Source of the DNA: Roseateles_E cavernae
Lineage (GTDB): Bacteria; Pseudomonadota; Gammaproteobacteria; Burkholderiales; Burkholderiaceae_C
Direction of reading: 5' to 3'
Assembly (NCBI RefSeq): GCF_040187885.1
Contig: NZ_JBDPLH010000001.1
Span: 186,001-250,000, forward strand
DNA length: 64,000 bases
Numbering within the stretch: the stretch's first letter is position 1; each line of letters opens with the position of its first letter. The notes under the pieces were generated by a model that ran no database searches, was not told the DNA's origin, and was given only the letters and a program-made list of their open reading frames with translations. Positions 42,765 to 55,673 of the stretch are shown piece after piece. Both the position numbers and the translations under genes were made by a program.

Positions 42765-43334
42765 TCAGTGACGGCGCAACTCGCCGTCGCGCAGCTCGAC
42801 GATGTCGCCGGCCTTCAGGCCCGGATCGCTGGCGCGCTCCAAGGTGCGGCTGCTGCCGTCCTTGTGCTCAAGGCGGACGATCCAGACGCGCTTGCTCTTC
42901 TGGCGCTTCTCGATCTCGTTGCCGGCATAGCCACCGGCCACCGCGCCGCCGACCGTGGCGATCTTCTTGCCGCTGCCGCCACCGACCTGGTTGCCCAGGA
43001 TGCCGCCGATCACCGCGCCACCGATCGCACCGAGGCCGCTGCCCTCACCCTCGCGCTCCTCGCTGCGCACCGAGACGACGCGTGAGCAGTCATTGCAAAG
43101 CCGGGCTTCGGCCGCAGGCTTGGGCTCGGCGGCGGGCTTGGGTACCGGCTTGGGCACCTCGGCCTGGGCCAGCTTGGCCGGCACGGGCTTGCTGTCCTCG
43201 ACCACGGCGGCCACCGGCGCTGGCGCGGCGGCCGGGTCTTGCGAAGAACGGCCCAGCGCGTAGGCGCCGGCCACCAGAGCGGCCGCTACCGCCACGATGG
43301 CAATGGTCTGGCTGGAATTCAAGGGCATGCTCAT
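42765..43334 (-). CDS. Glycine-zipper 2TM-domain envelope protein
   Basis: A 189-residue protein with an N-terminal membrane anchor (about residues 8-27), a proline/alanine/lysine-rich periplasmic linker (about 33-75), and a glycine-zipper segment GLGAIGGAVIGGILGNQVGGG at about 100-120 followed by the C-terminal module common in SlyB-like proteins. Such proteins sit in the cell envelope and have uncertain roles. GGAG lies 8 bp before the ATG at 43334. It converges on the AraC gene with a 4-bp gap. Confidence 0.82.
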   Translation of the reverse strand: MSMPLNSSQTIAIVAVAAALVAGAYALGRSSQDPAAAPAPVAAVVEDSKPVPAKLAQAEVPKPVPKPAAEPKPAAEARLCNDCSRVVSVRSEEREGEGSGLGAIGGAVIGGILGNQVGGGSGKKIATVGGAVAGGYAGNEIEKRQKSKRVWIVRLEHKDGSSRTLERASDPGLKAGDIVELRDGELRRH

Positions 43335-43412
43335 AGGGTCAACTCCGGAAACAGGGATGACACCTTAACGCAGACCGCCGGGCCGGCGCCGACCGGCAGA
43401 TGTAAGCGCATG

Positions 43413-46151
<2,739 letters not shown>

Positions 46152-46211
46152 GGCGGCCTCGGCGAAAGATCGGACCGCAGGCTCACCGCGGCCACGACGA
46201 AATCATGGATC

Positions 46212-46303
46212 GGTGAGCGTCGTTGAAAAGGCTGGTGCCCTTGCAGATCCAAGCCTGGCGGGCTGCTGCTTGATCGCAGACCCCGTCGCAACGCTCCTCG
46301 GAC
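46212..46303 (-). promoter_or_regulatory. S-adenosylhomocysteine (SAH) riboswitch
   Basis: The minus strand carries the SAH aptamer core: TCCGAGGAGCGTTGC at the 5' side, GCCAGGCTTGGA closing helix P1, and AACGACGCTCACC at the 3' side. GAGCGT pairs with ACGCTC to form the pseudoknot, and TCCGAG pairs with CTTGGA (one G-U). A TAAAAT -10 box at 46312-46317 is directly upstream. The metH start is about 60 bp downstream. The class activates SAH-recycling genes when SAH accumulates. Confidence 0.9.
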
Positions 46304-46391
46304 CGTGGCGCATTTTACGCTGCGTCCCGGCCGCCGACTCAAGCCGGCCTCCGGCACGCCGACAATCCGTACAGAGCTCTAGCGAACCACT

Positions 46392-47591
46392 GTGGATCTG
46401 ATACCCCTGCCCCCTCACAGCCTGCGCATCGGCCAGGTCCTGGATTTCTCCTTGCGCGACGCCGAGGGCAAGCTGCTGATCGCGCGCGGCCAGGTGCTCA
46501 GCGACAGCCCCCTGGTCCAGGCGCTGATACAGCGCGGTGCCTGGGTGCTGGCCCATGAGACCAAGGACTACCAGCGCGCGCTGGCCCACAAGGTCGACAC
46601 GATGATGCACCAGGGCGCCACACTGGGCGCCATCGCCCGGGCCCAGACCAGCTACCGGCCCGATCGGGGCGGCGCCGCCGTGCCCCAGGTCAGCGACCAG
46701 GCCGCCTGGGCCGATCTGCAGCTGCGCGGCCATGCGCTGCTGCGCGAGCCCAGGGCCGAGGACTTTCTGCCGCGCTTTCAGGCGTTGCAGCAGGAGATGC
46801 TGGCGCGGGTCCAGCAGCAGACCGATGCGGCGCTGATGCTGCTGATTTTCGAGTCCAGCCAGGATTTCCAGCACTACAGCGCCCGTCACGCGTTGCTGAG
46901 CCTGCTGCTGTGCGAACTCTGCGCGCGCCAGCTGGGCTGGGCCGAGGATCTGCGCCTGGTGCTGGGGCAGGCGGCGCTGTCGATGAATATCAGCATCAGC
47001 GCGCTGCAGGACCGGCTCGCCGGCCAGGACGAACGCCCCAGCGAGGCCCATCGAGCCACGCTGGTCGGCCATGGCGACCGCAGCGCCGAGCTGCTGCGCA
47101 CGCTGGGCGTGCACGACTCGCTATGGCTGCAGATCGTGCGCCTGCATCACGAGGCCGGCCCCGGGCCCTTGGCCGCGCGCTCGGTGCCGGAGCAGATGGC
47201 GCGGGTGCTGCGCCGCGTCGATCTCTACGGCGCGCGGCTGAGCCCGCGGCGCTCGCGCAAGGCCCTGTCGGGAGCCCAGGCGGCGCGTGCCGTCTATCTG
47301 GATGAGCTGCAGCAGCCCGACGAGGCCGGCGCCGCGCTGATCAAGGCCGTCGGCCTCTACCCGCCCGGCTCGCTGGTGCGCCTGGCCAATGGCGAGGTCG
47401 GCGTCGTCGCGAAGCGCGGCCACAGCGCCAACGAACCCCTGGTCGCCGCGCTGCTGGGCAAGAGCGGCGCGCCGCTGAGCGAGCCGGTGCCGCGCGACAC
47501 CCGCCTGGCCAGCCAGGCCATTGCCGCCAGCCTGGCGCCGCATGAGCTCAAGCTGCTGGTCAATATGGAGCGGCTGCTGAAGCTCTACTGA
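46392..47591 (+). CDS. Degenerate HD-GYP-like protein
   Basis: A 399-residue cytosolic protein resembling the c-di-GMP phosphodiesterase HD-GYP group. An N-terminal domain (about 1-60) is followed by the HD fold (YSARHALLSLLLCELCARQLG near 165) and by the C-terminal YPPGSLVRLANGEVGVV element frequent in this group. The metal-binding HD pair is replaced by Met-Asn (ALSMNIS), and the GYP loop after HHE is altered (HHEAGPGPLA), so it is probably inactive as an enzyme and may be a c-di-GMP or protein-binding regulator. It starts with GTG and lies on the opposite strand between the two metH genes. Confidence 0.75.
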   Translation: MDLIPLPPHSLRIGQVLDFSLRDAEGKLLIARGQVLSDSPLVQALIQRGAWVLAHETKDYQRALAHKVDTMMHQGATLGAIARAQTSYRPDRGGAAVPQVSDQAAWADLQLRGHALLREPRAEDFLPRFQALQQEMLARVQQQTDAALMLLIFESSQDFQHYSARHALLSLLLCELCARQLGWAEDLRLVLGQAALSMNISISALQDRLAGQDERPSEAHRATLVGHGDRSAELLRTLGVHDSLWLQIVRLHHEAGPGPLAARSVPEQMARVLRRVDLYGARLSPRRSRKALSGAQAARAVYLDELQQPDEAGAALIKAVGLYPPGSLVRLANGEVGVVAKRGHSANEPLVAALLGKSGAPLSEPVPRDTRLASQAIAASLAPHELKLLVNMERLLKLY

Positions 47592-47592
47592 T

Positions 47593-48654
47593 TCACGCCT
47601 GCTCGGCCACCAGCTCGCTGAAGAAGCGCTGGCCACAGGCGCGCGGCTTGTAGGCCGAGACCTTTTGCGCGATGGCCGCGATATGGGCCGGGGTCGTGCC
47701 GCAGCAGCCGCCGGCGATGTTCAGGAAACCGGCGGCGGCAAACTCGCCGACCAGGCGGCCAGTCACATCGGGCGTCTCGTCGAAGCCGGTGTCGCTCATC
47801 GGGTTGGGCAGGCCGGCGTTCGGGTAACAGCTGATCGCGGTGTCGCCGGCCGCCTTGGCCAGTTCCTCGATATAGGGCCGCATCAGCGTCGCGCCCAGCG
47901 CGCAGTTCAGGCCTATGGCCAGCGGCTTGGCATGGCGCACCGAATGCCAGAAGGCGGTGACGGTCTGGCCCGAGAGAATGCGGCCCGAGGCATCGGTGAC
48001 GGTGCCAGAGATGATGACGGGCAGGCGCTCGCCCGTGTCTTCCATCAGCTCGTCGAGCGCGAAGATCGCCGCCTTGGCGTTCAGCGTGTCGAAGATGGTC
48101 TCGACCAGGAACAGGTCCACCCCGCCGTCCAGCAAGCCCTTGGCCTGCTCGTAGTAGGCGGTCTTCAGCGTGTCGAAGTCGACATTGCGGGCGCCGGGGT
48201 CATTGACATCGGGGCTGATGCTGGCGGTGCGCGGCGTCGGGCCGAGCGCGCCGGCAGCGAAGCGCGGCTTGTCCGGCGTGCTGTACTTGGCGCAGGCGGT
48301 GCGGGCCAGCCGGGCGGCGGCCACATTCATCTCGAAGGCATGCTCGCCCAGCTCGTAATCCTCCTGGGCCACCGAGGTGGTGCCGAAGGTATTGGTCTCG
48401 ATGATGTCGGCGCCGGCGGCCAGGTACTGCTCGTGGATCTCGCTGATGACCTCGGGCTTGGTCAGCACCAGCAGGTCGTTATTGCCCTTCAGGTCCTTGC
48501 CATGGCCGGCAAAGCGCTCGCCCCGATAATCGGCCTCGTTCAGCTTGTAGCGCTGGATCATCGTGCCCATCGCGCCGTCGAGGATGACGATGCGTTGTTG
48601 CAGAATCTCGGGCAGCTGCGCGCCGCGCGTGTAGGGTCGGGTGGAAGCGTTCAT
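47593..48654 (-). CDS. metH: Homocysteine S-methyltransferase part of split methionine synthase
   Basis: A 353-residue protein equal to the N-terminal homocysteine-binding domain of MetH. RIVILDGAMGTMIQRY at residues 22-37, the first zinc ligand Cys in GLNCALGAT and the paired cysteines in AGGCCGTTPAHI are present. It must work with the 912-residue protein encoded 1.4 kb downstream. Only 32 bp separate its start from the divergent rhodanese gene, and no riboswitch is visible there, so the two metH halves appear to be controlled differently. Confidence 0.94.
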   Translation of the reverse strand: MNASTRPYTRGAQLPEILQQRIVILDGAMGTMIQRYKLNEADYRGERFAGHGKDLKGNNDLLVLTKPEVISEIHEQYLAAGADIIETNTFGTTSVAQEDYELGEHAFEMNVAAARLARTACAKYSTPDKPRFAAGALGPTPRTASISPDVNDPGARNVDFDTLKTAYYEQAKGLLDGGVDLFLVETIFDTLNAKAAIFALDELMEDTGERLPVIISGTVTDASGRILSGQTVTAFWHSVRHAKPLAIGLNCALGATLMRPYIEELAKAAGDTAISCYPNAGLPNPMSDTGFDETPDVTGRLVGEFAAAGFLNIAGGCCGTTPAHIAAIAQKVSAYKPRACGQRFFSELVAEQA

Positions 48655-48686
48655 CCGACCATTTTAGAGAGCGCGTCAATACCCCC

Positions 48687-49082
48687 ATGAAACATCTGCT
48701 CCCCGTCGAGGCCCAGGCCTATCTGCAAGAACACCCCGAGTCCCTGTTCCTCGATGTGCGCATGGAGCTGGAATACCTCTATGTCGGCCATCCGCCCGGC
48801 ATCGTCCATGTGGCCTGGTACGAGTATCCGGAGATGCAACCCGATGTGGAGCGCTTCGTGGCCCAGGTCAAGCGCGAGGCCGGCGGCGACCTGGCCAAGC
48901 CGCTGGTGCTCCTGTGCCGCTCCGGCACTCGCACGGTCGCGGCCGGCCAGGCGCTGGAGGCGGCCGGCTTTGCCGAGGTCGTCAACATCGTCCATGGCTT
49001 CGAGGGCGACCCGGACGAGCACTTCCAGCGCGGCCGGCTCAATGGCTGGCGCCATGACGGTCTGCCCTGGGAGCAGATGTAG
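48687..49082 (+). CDS. Rhodanese-domain sulfurtransferase
   Basis: A 131-residue single rhodanese domain. The catalytic loop is LLCRSGTRT with the persulfide-forming Cys near residue 76; FLDVRMELEY is the conserved N-terminal strand and DVR motif. Proteins of this size move sulfane sulfur. It is divergent from the metH homocysteine-domain gene, a plausible sulfur-metabolism pairing. Confidence 0.9.
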   Translation: MKHLLPVEAQAYLQEHPESLFLDVRMELEYLYVGHPPGIVHVAWYEYPEMQPDVERFVAQVKREAGGDLAKPLVLLCRSGTRTVAAGQALEAAGFAEVVNIVHGFEGDPDEHFQRGRLNGWRHDGLPWEQM

Positions 49083-49100
49083 CGCGGCGCTGGCTCGGCC

Positions 49101-50062
49101 TCAATGCATCGCCGCATCCAGCGCCCGGCAGGCGCCGAGCAGTGCCGCCTCGTCGCTGGCGCTGACGACATAGGCCGGGATTGCGGCCAGATAGTCGCGA
49201 AAGCGACCCTTGGCCTCGAAGCGCTCGCGAAAGCGCGAGCGGTCGAAGCGGGCGCCCAGGCGCGGCACAATGCCGCCGCCGATATAGAGGCCGCCGCGGG
49301 CGCCCAGCGTCAGTGCCACATTGCCGGCCACATTGCCCAGCAGGCTGCAGAACAGCTCCACCGTGTCGCGCGCCAACTGGTCCTCGCCGGCGGTGATGGA
49401 CTGGGCCGCCCGCTCGGGCACGACCTGACCCCGCACGCCGGCCAGGGCCTGGTACAGGTTCTCCAGCCCAGGCCCGGACAGCGCGCGCTCGGCCGAGGCA
49501 TGGCCGAAACGGCGCTGCAGCACGCGCAACACCGCGTCCTCCTCGGGCTCGAAGGAGGACAGCGTCACATGCCCGCCCTCGCCGCCGATCGGGGCCAAGC
49601 CGGCGCCGCCGACGCCGGGCAGCAGGCCCGAGACGCCCAGGCCGGTGCCGGGGCCGACCAGGCCGATCGGCGCGCCGTCCACCGCCGCGCCGCCGCCGAC
49701 CTGGCGGCGTGACGCCGGGGCCAGCGCCGGCAGGGCCAGGGCCAGCGCGGTGAAGTCGTTGATGACCACGAGGCGCTCGGCGCCCAGCGCCTGGCGCAGC
49801 GCCTCGATCGAGAAAGACCAGTGGTGGTTGGTCATCTGCACCTGGTCGCCGGTGATCGCGGTGGCGATGCCGATGGCGCAGCAGCGCGGCCGCTCCAGGC
49901 CCTGGATGCGCAGATGGTGCTGCATCGCGTCCCACAGGCTGGCGTGATCGGCGCAGGCATAGCTGGCCATGCCCAGCAGCGGGCCTTGCGGCAGGTACTG
50001 GCTGGCGAAGCGCACATTGGTGCCGCCGACGTCGGCCACCAGGCGCGGAAACGACGCCCCGC

Positions 50063-50066
<4 letters not shown>
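49101..50066 (-). CDS. glk: Glucokinase
   Basis: A 321-residue sugar kinase of the bacterial glucokinase family. LVADVGGTNVRFA at the N-terminus is the phosphate-binding loop; VVINDFTALALALPAL contains the catalytic Asp region, GLVGPGTGLGVSGL the second phosphate loop, and YIGGGIVPRL the adenosine motif. It overlaps the ABC ATPase gene by 4 bp (ATGA) and is the last gene of the beta-glucoside operon, where it would phosphorylate glucose released by the GH1 enzyme. Confidence 0.94.
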
Positions 50067-51088
<1,022 letters not shown>

Positions 51089-51089
51089 C

Positions 51090-52451
51090 TCAGCCGCCCG
51101 CCTTGGCCGTCGCGATGAAGCCGCGGTACCAGTGCGCGCTGTCCTTGGCCAGGCGCTCTTGCGTCGCGTAATCGACATGGAAGAGGCCGAAGCGCTTGGT
51201 GTAGCCGGAGTTCCACTCGAAGTTGTCGAGCAGGCTCCAGTAGAAATAGCCGCGCACATCGACCCCCAGTTCCACCGCGCTGGCCAGGGCCTGCAGATGG
51301 CTGCGCAGATAGGCGATGCGCTCGACATCGGGCACCTTGCCGTCGACCACCGTGTCGGCATTGGCCATGCCGTTCTCGGTGATGAAGATCGGTGGCGGCG
51401 AGTATTCGCGGGTGATGCGCACCAGGTGCTGGGTCAGCGCCTTCGGGTAGATCTCCCAGCCCATATCGGTGAAGCCCTGCTTGCCGGGGGCCGGCAGGGC
51501 CGGGCTTTGCGTGGAGATGAAGCTGCGGGTGTAGAAGTTGACGCCCAGGAAGTCCAGCGGCTGCTGGATCGCGGCCAGGTCGCCCTCCTCGATCACCGGC
51601 GCGTCCTCGCCCAGGTGTTCGATGATGTCGGCCGGGTACTGGCCGCGGAACACCGGGTCCATATACCAGCGCACGTTCAGGCCATCGTCGATGCGGGCGG
51701 CGCGGCGGTCCTCCTCGCGCAGATTGTCGGCCGGGAAGGCGGGCGTGTGGTTCAACACGATGCCCAGCTTGCAGCTCGTCACGGCTCGCATCGCCTTGAT
51801 CGCCTCGCCATGCGCCAGCAGCAGATGGTGCGAAACCTGGGCGGCGGTCGCGCGGCTGGTCTGGCCGGGGGCGAACTGCGCGGTCTCATAGCCCAGGGTC
51901 GCGACGCACCAGGGCTCGTTCAAGGTGGAGATGCTCTCCAAGCGGTCGCCGAAGCGGCGCGCGACCTCCGCCGCATAGTCGACGAACAGCGGCACGATCT
52001 GGCGCGAGGGCCAGCCGCCGAACTCGTCATGCAGCGCGGCCGGCAGGTCCCAGTGGTACAGCGTCGCATGGGGCTTGATGCCGCTGTCCAGCAGCTCGTC
52101 GATCAGCCGGTCGTAGAAGGCGAAGCCGGCCTCGTTCCAGGCGCCGCGGCCCAGCGGCTGCACGCGCGGCCAGGCGATCGAGAAGCGGTAGGCCTGCAGC
52201 CCCATCCACTTCATCAGCGCGACATCGTTCTTGTAGCGGTGGTAGTGGTCGCAGGCGACGTCGATGTCGGAGGCGTCGTTGATGCGGCCCGGCTCGGCGC
52301 AGAAGCGGTCCCAGATCGACGGGCCCTTGCCATCCTCGGCGGCGGCGCCCTCGATCTGTGCGGCGCTGGTGGCCGAGCCCCATTGGAAGTCTGTGCGGAA
52401 GACGCGGCTCAGATCGCTGAGGGCAGAGGGATTGGGATCGATGGCGTTCAT
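51090..52451 (-). CDS. Family GH1 beta-glucosidase
   Basis: A 453-residue GH1 retaining glycosidase with no signal peptide, so it acts in the cytoplasm. The acid/base Glu is at about residue 179 in STLNEPW, and the nucleophile Glu at about 359 in FITENGM. FQWGSATSAAQIEG near the N-terminus is the GH1 signature that holds the glycone. The ATG at 52451 is preferred over an upstream TTG. It sits between the ABC permease genes and the ABC ATPase gene, and would cleave imported beta-glucosides such as cellobiose to glucose. Confidence 0.95.
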   Translation of the reverse strand: MNAIDPNPSALSDLSRVFRTDFQWGSATSAAQIEGAAAEDGKGPSIWDRFCAEPGRINDASDIDVACDHYHRYKNDVALMKWMGLQAYRFSIAWPRVQPLGRGAWNEAGFAFYDRLIDELLDSGIKPHATLYHWDLPAALHDEFGGWPSRQIVPLFVDYAAEVARRFGDRLESISTLNEPWCVATLGYETAQFAPGQTSRATAAQVSHHLLLAHGEAIKAMRAVTSCKLGIVLNHTPAFPADNLREEDRRAARIDDGLNVRWYMDPVFRGQYPADIIEHLGEDAPVIEEGDLAAIQQPLDFLGVNFYTRSFISTQSPALPAPGKQGFTDMGWEIYPKALTQHLVRITREYSPPPIFITENGMANADTVVDGKVPDVERIAYLRSHLQALASAVELGVDVRGYFYWSLLDNFEWNSGYTKRFGLFHVDYATQERLAKDSAHWYRGFIATAKAGG

Positions 52452-52490
52452 GGGCGGTTTCAAGTCATGCAGGAGAAAAAACAGCAGGGG

Positions 52491-53366
52491 TCAGCCGCGC
52501 ACGGCGCCCGAGGTCAGGCCGGCCACCAGCCGCCGGGCGCTGAAGAAGTAGGCGATCAGGAGGGGCAGCATCGCGATGGCACTGCCCATCATCAAAGCGC
52601 CCCACTCGGTGTTGTTGGGCGCCTGCATCGAGCGCAAGGCCAGCGGCAAGGTGTAGTTCTCGGCCGAGCGCATCACGACCAGCGGCGCGACGAAGTTGTT
52701 CCAGGAGGCGATGAAGGTGATCAGGCCCAGCGTGCCCATCGCCGGCTTCAGCAGCGGCAGCACCACGCTCCAGAAGATGCGCAGCTCGCCGCAGCCGTCC
52801 ATGCGCGCGGCGTCCAGCAGGTCCTTGGGGATCGCCGATCCTATGTACTGGCGCATCAGGAAGATGCCCAGGGCGCTGGCCGCCGCCGGCACATAGAGCG
52901 CGCGCGGCGTGTCGATCCAGCCCAGGAAGTCCATCACCATGAAGCTCGGGATCATGTTGAGGAAGCTGGGCAGCATCATCGAGCCGAGCACGATGGCGAA
53001 CAGCGTCTTCTTGAAGCGGAACTCGTAGACCGCGAAGCCATAGCCGGCCAGCGAGCACAGCAAGAGGTTCAGCGCCGTCGTCAGGCTGGCCACATACAGG
53101 CTCATGCCCAGATTGCGCCAGAAGGGCAGGCGCTGCTCCAGCAGTTCCAGATTCGACAGCGAGGACAGGCCGAACCACAGCGGCGGCGGCGAGTTGAAGA
53201 TCTCGCTGCGGCCGTGGCTGGCGAACACAAAGGTGAAGTACAGCGGCGCGACCAGCAGCACGGCGCCGAGGCCGACCAGCAGCCAGGCGAGCCAGGGCCG
53301 GTCTTTCCAGGTGGAAGCGCTGTTGCGCATGGGCCTGACGAGCAGGGCGGGATCAGCGTGCTGCAT
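52491..53366 (-). CDS. Sugar ABC transporter permease (MalG type)
   Basis: A 291-residue inner-membrane protein with six helices. The EAA loop that contacts the ATPase is present as IPKDLLDAARMDGCGELRIFWSVVLPLLKPA. AGG lies 5 bp before the ATG at 53366, preferred over a GTG two codons upstream. It overlaps the partner permease gene by 14 bp. Confidence 0.93.
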   Translation of the reverse strand: MQHADPALLVRPMRNSASTWKDRPWLAWLLVGLGAVLLVAPLYFTFVFASHGRSEIFNSPPPLWFGLSSLSNLELLEQRLPFWRNLGMSLYVASLTTALNLLLCSLAGYGFAVYEFRFKKTLFAIVLGSMMLPSFLNMIPSFMVMDFLGWIDTPRALYVPAAASALGIFLMRQYIGSAIPKDLLDAARMDGCGELRIFWSVVLPLLKPAMGTLGLITFIASWNNFVAPLVVMRSAENYTLPLALRSMQAPNNTEWGALMMGSAIAMLPLLIAYFFSARRLVAGLTSGAVRG

Positions 53367-54312
53367 GCTCACCTCGCGCGTCGCTGCCGAACAATTTCGC
53401 GTTGAGCCAGGTCAGCGCAGCGATCAGGAAAAACAGCAGCCAGGAGACGGCCGAGGCGGTGCCGAAGTCGCCGTCCGAGAAGGCCAGCCGGTACATGAAG
53501 ATCGCGCTGGTCATCACCGACTGGCTGGCGCCGCGCTCGCTGTCCACCAGGATGAAGGGCTCCTCGAAGAGCTGCAGGCTGCCGATGATGGTCAGGCTCA
53601 CCGCGAAGAACATCATCGGGCGCAGCAGGGGCAAGGTGATGTAGCGGAACTGCTGCCAGGGCTTGGCGCCGTCCAGCGTGGCGGCCTCGTAGAGGTCCTT
53701 GTCGATGACCTGCAGGGCCGACAGATAGAGCACCAGGTTCCAGCCCAGATAGCGCCAGAACACGACAAAGGCCACGGCCGGCTTGGTGGTGTCGGCATCG
53801 CCCAGCCAGTCGATCGCGCCGCCCCGGCTGTGCAGCACCGCCTCCAGCGGGCTGCCGAGCAGCGGGATGCGGGTCAGCTCGGCCAGCACCGCGTTGACCA
53901 GGCCGTAGTCCTTGGAGAGCAGGGTCGTGAAGATCAGCGCGATCGCGACGCTGGAGGTGATGTAGGGCACGAAGTAGGCGCCGACCAGCAGATTGCGGCC
54001 GCGCTTGACGCGCTGGTGGATGAAGAAGGCCAGCGGCAGCGCCACCAGATGCTGCGGGAGGCCGGCGACCAGCGCGAACCAGACGGTGTTGTAGAGCGAG
54101 TCGTGGAACCAGGGGTCGGTGACGGCGTACCAATAGTTCTCCAAGCCGACCCAGTGCATGGTGTGCAGGCCCTCGGCCGGGTTCCACTGGTGCAGCGACA
54201 GATAGATGGAGAACAGCAGCGGGAACAGACCGAACACCGCAAACAGCAGGAAGAAGGGCGCGATGAAGAGATAGGGCGCCCAGCGGCGCGACAGCAGGGG
54301 CCGGGCCATCAT
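53353..54312 (-). CDS. Sugar ABC transporter permease (MalF type)
   Basis: A 319-residue inner-membrane protein with six helices, starting MMARPLLSRRWAPYLFIAPFFLLF. The EAA motif DKDLYEAATLDGAKPWQQFRYITLP is near residues 210-234. The start at 54312 overlaps the stop codon of the binding-protein gene by 4 bp; the frame further upstream is antisense-like and was not included. It pairs with the MalG-type permease downstream. Confidence 0.93.
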   Translation of the reverse strand: MMARPLLSRRWAPYLFIAPFFLLFAVFGLFPLLFSIYLSLHQWNPAEGLHTMHWVGLENYWYAVTDPWFHDSLYNTVWFALVAGLPQHLVALPLAFFIHQRVKRGRNLLVGAYFVPYITSSVAIALIFTTLLSKDYGLVNAVLAELTRIPLLGSPLEAVLHSRGGAIDWLGDADTTKPAVAFVVFWRYLGWNLVLYLSALQVIDKDLYEAATLDGAKPWQQFRYITLPLLRPMMFFAVSLTIIGSLQLFEEPFILVDSERGASQSVMTSAIFMYRLAFSDGDFGTASAVSWLLFFLIAALTWLNAKLFGSDARGEHAAR

Positions 54313-55571
54313 GCCTCCCTCCCCGGGCGGCGGCGCGTGCGGCGCTCGATCAGCTCGCGTGCATCCTTCAGCGCGGTGGCGATGTCCTTGCCGCGTGTGA
54401 TGACCTTCTCGAACTCGTCGCGGATGATGGTGGTGGCCAGCACATCGAAGGGGCTGACCGGCGTGGCCGGCACGCGGGCCGCCGTCTCGCGCCACATCTG
54501 GCGCGCCACCTGGCCGCCGAGAAAGGCGATCGGCTCGTCCATCAACGGGTCCTGGTGGGCGGCCAGCAGGGCGGGATAGCTGTCGAGCACGCGCAGCGAG
54601 TTGATCTGCACCGCCTTGTCGGCCGTCATCAGGCGGATGAAGTCCCAGGCGGCGTCCTTGTGCTGGGCCTTCTTGGGGATCGCATAGAAGGAGCCGCCAT
54701 AGGCCGCCTGCACACCGCCGGGCAAGGGGGCGGAGCGCCACAGCCCGGCGGTGTCCGGCGCCAGCCAGTTCTTCAGATGGCCGACCAGCCAGGCTCCCAT
54801 CATCTGGGTCGCGATGCGGCCCTGCTTGAAGCCGGCCGCCCAGTCATTGCTCCAGGCCGAGGCATGGGCATCGAGCCCGGCGGCGCGCGCCGCACGGCCC
54901 AGCTCGAAGGCCCGGCGAAAGCGCTCGCTCTCGACCAGCACCTTGCCGTCGGCATCGAAGTAGATGCCCTCCCCGTCCTTCAGGCCCTGGCGCAAGGCGA
55001 TATCGCGCAGGTCGGCGGCGTCGGCCATCAGCAAGGCGCCGGTGGCCGCCTTGATCTTCTTGCCGGCGGCCAGATAGGAGGCCCAGTCCCTGGTGATCTC
55101 GGCCTCGCTGACGCCGGCCTTGTCGAGGATGTCCTTGCGGTAGAGCAAGGTGCCGGGGCCGATGTCGGCCGGCATCGCCAGCTGCGCGCCCTTGCGGCTC
55201 TGGCCCTGGATCAGCGCATAGCGCACATAGTCGCCAGCCATGGCGCCGGCGTTGTAGGGCGCCTGGTTCAGATCGACGAAGCCGCCCGAGGCCGCGAACT
55301 TGCCGATGAAGCGCAGATCGATGGCCATCACATCGGGCAGGCCGGAGCCGGTGGCCAGGGCCGTGGTCATCGCCATATGGTGGTCGGCGTACTGCATCGA
55401 GACGATCTTCAGCTCGATGCCGGGGTGGCGCTGGGCCCAGATCGCGGCCGCGGCCTTGGCGGCGCGGTCGAGATCGGGGAAGGTGGCCACCCGAAGCTGC
55501 GGCGGCTGGGCCAGGGCGAGGCTGCCGAGCATCAGCAGGGTCAGCGCGATGAGGCTGGTCTTGAGTTTCAC
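54309..55571 (-). CDS. Sugar ABC transporter substrate-binding protein
   Basis: A 420-residue periplasmic binding protein of family 1 with a signal peptide (1-21, SLALA-Q). Family features include GSGLPDVMAIDLRFIGKFAA, the tryptophan-containing AWSNDWAAGFKQGRIATQMMG and GSFYAIPKKAQHKDAAWDFI. It is the second gene of the operon after the TonB receptor, separated by 102 bp that contain a long stem-loop. Predicted ligand is a beta-glucoside, by linkage to the GH1 gene. Confidence 0.92.
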   Translation of the reverse strand: MKLKTSLIALTLLMLGSLALAQPPQLRVATFPDLDRAAKAAAAIWAQRHPGIELKIVSMQYADHHMAMTTALATGSGLPDVMAIDLRFIGKFAASGGFVDLNQAPYNAGAMAGDYVRYALIQGQSRKGAQLAMPADIGPGTLLYRKDILDKAGVSEAEITRDWASYLAAGKKIKAATGALLMADAADLRDIALRQGLKDGEGIYFDADGKVLVESERFRRAFELGRAARAAGLDAHASAWSNDWAAGFKQGRIATQMMGAWLVGHLKNWLAPDTAGLWRSAPLPGGVQAAYGGSFYAIPKKAQHKDAAWDFIRLMTADKAVQINSLRVLDSYPALLAAHQDPLMDEPIAFLGGQVARQMWRETAARVPATPVSPFDVLATTIIRDEFEKVITRGKDIATALKDARELIERRTRRRPGREA

Positions 55572-55579
55572 CGGTATCT

Positions 55580-55630
55580 CCGTGAGCGGCTTGTGCGGTG
55601 GTTCAGCCTAAGGGCTTTGCCGACTCACGG
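55580..55630 (-). other. Intercistronic stem-loop upstream of the binding-protein gene
   Basis: CCGTGAGCGGC (55580-55590) pairs with GCCGACTCACGG (55619-55630), 11 bp with one bulged base, and the enclosed bases contain a small GCC/GGC hairpin. It lies 9 bp upstream of the substrate-binding-protein start on the minus-strand transcript. No U tract follows. Such elements can protect the 5' end of a processed mRNA and raise binding-protein levels above those of other operon products. Confidence 0.5.
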
Positions 55631-55673
55631 GAATGCAGACTTGCCGCCATCACGCTGCTCTCGCTCAGCCGCC

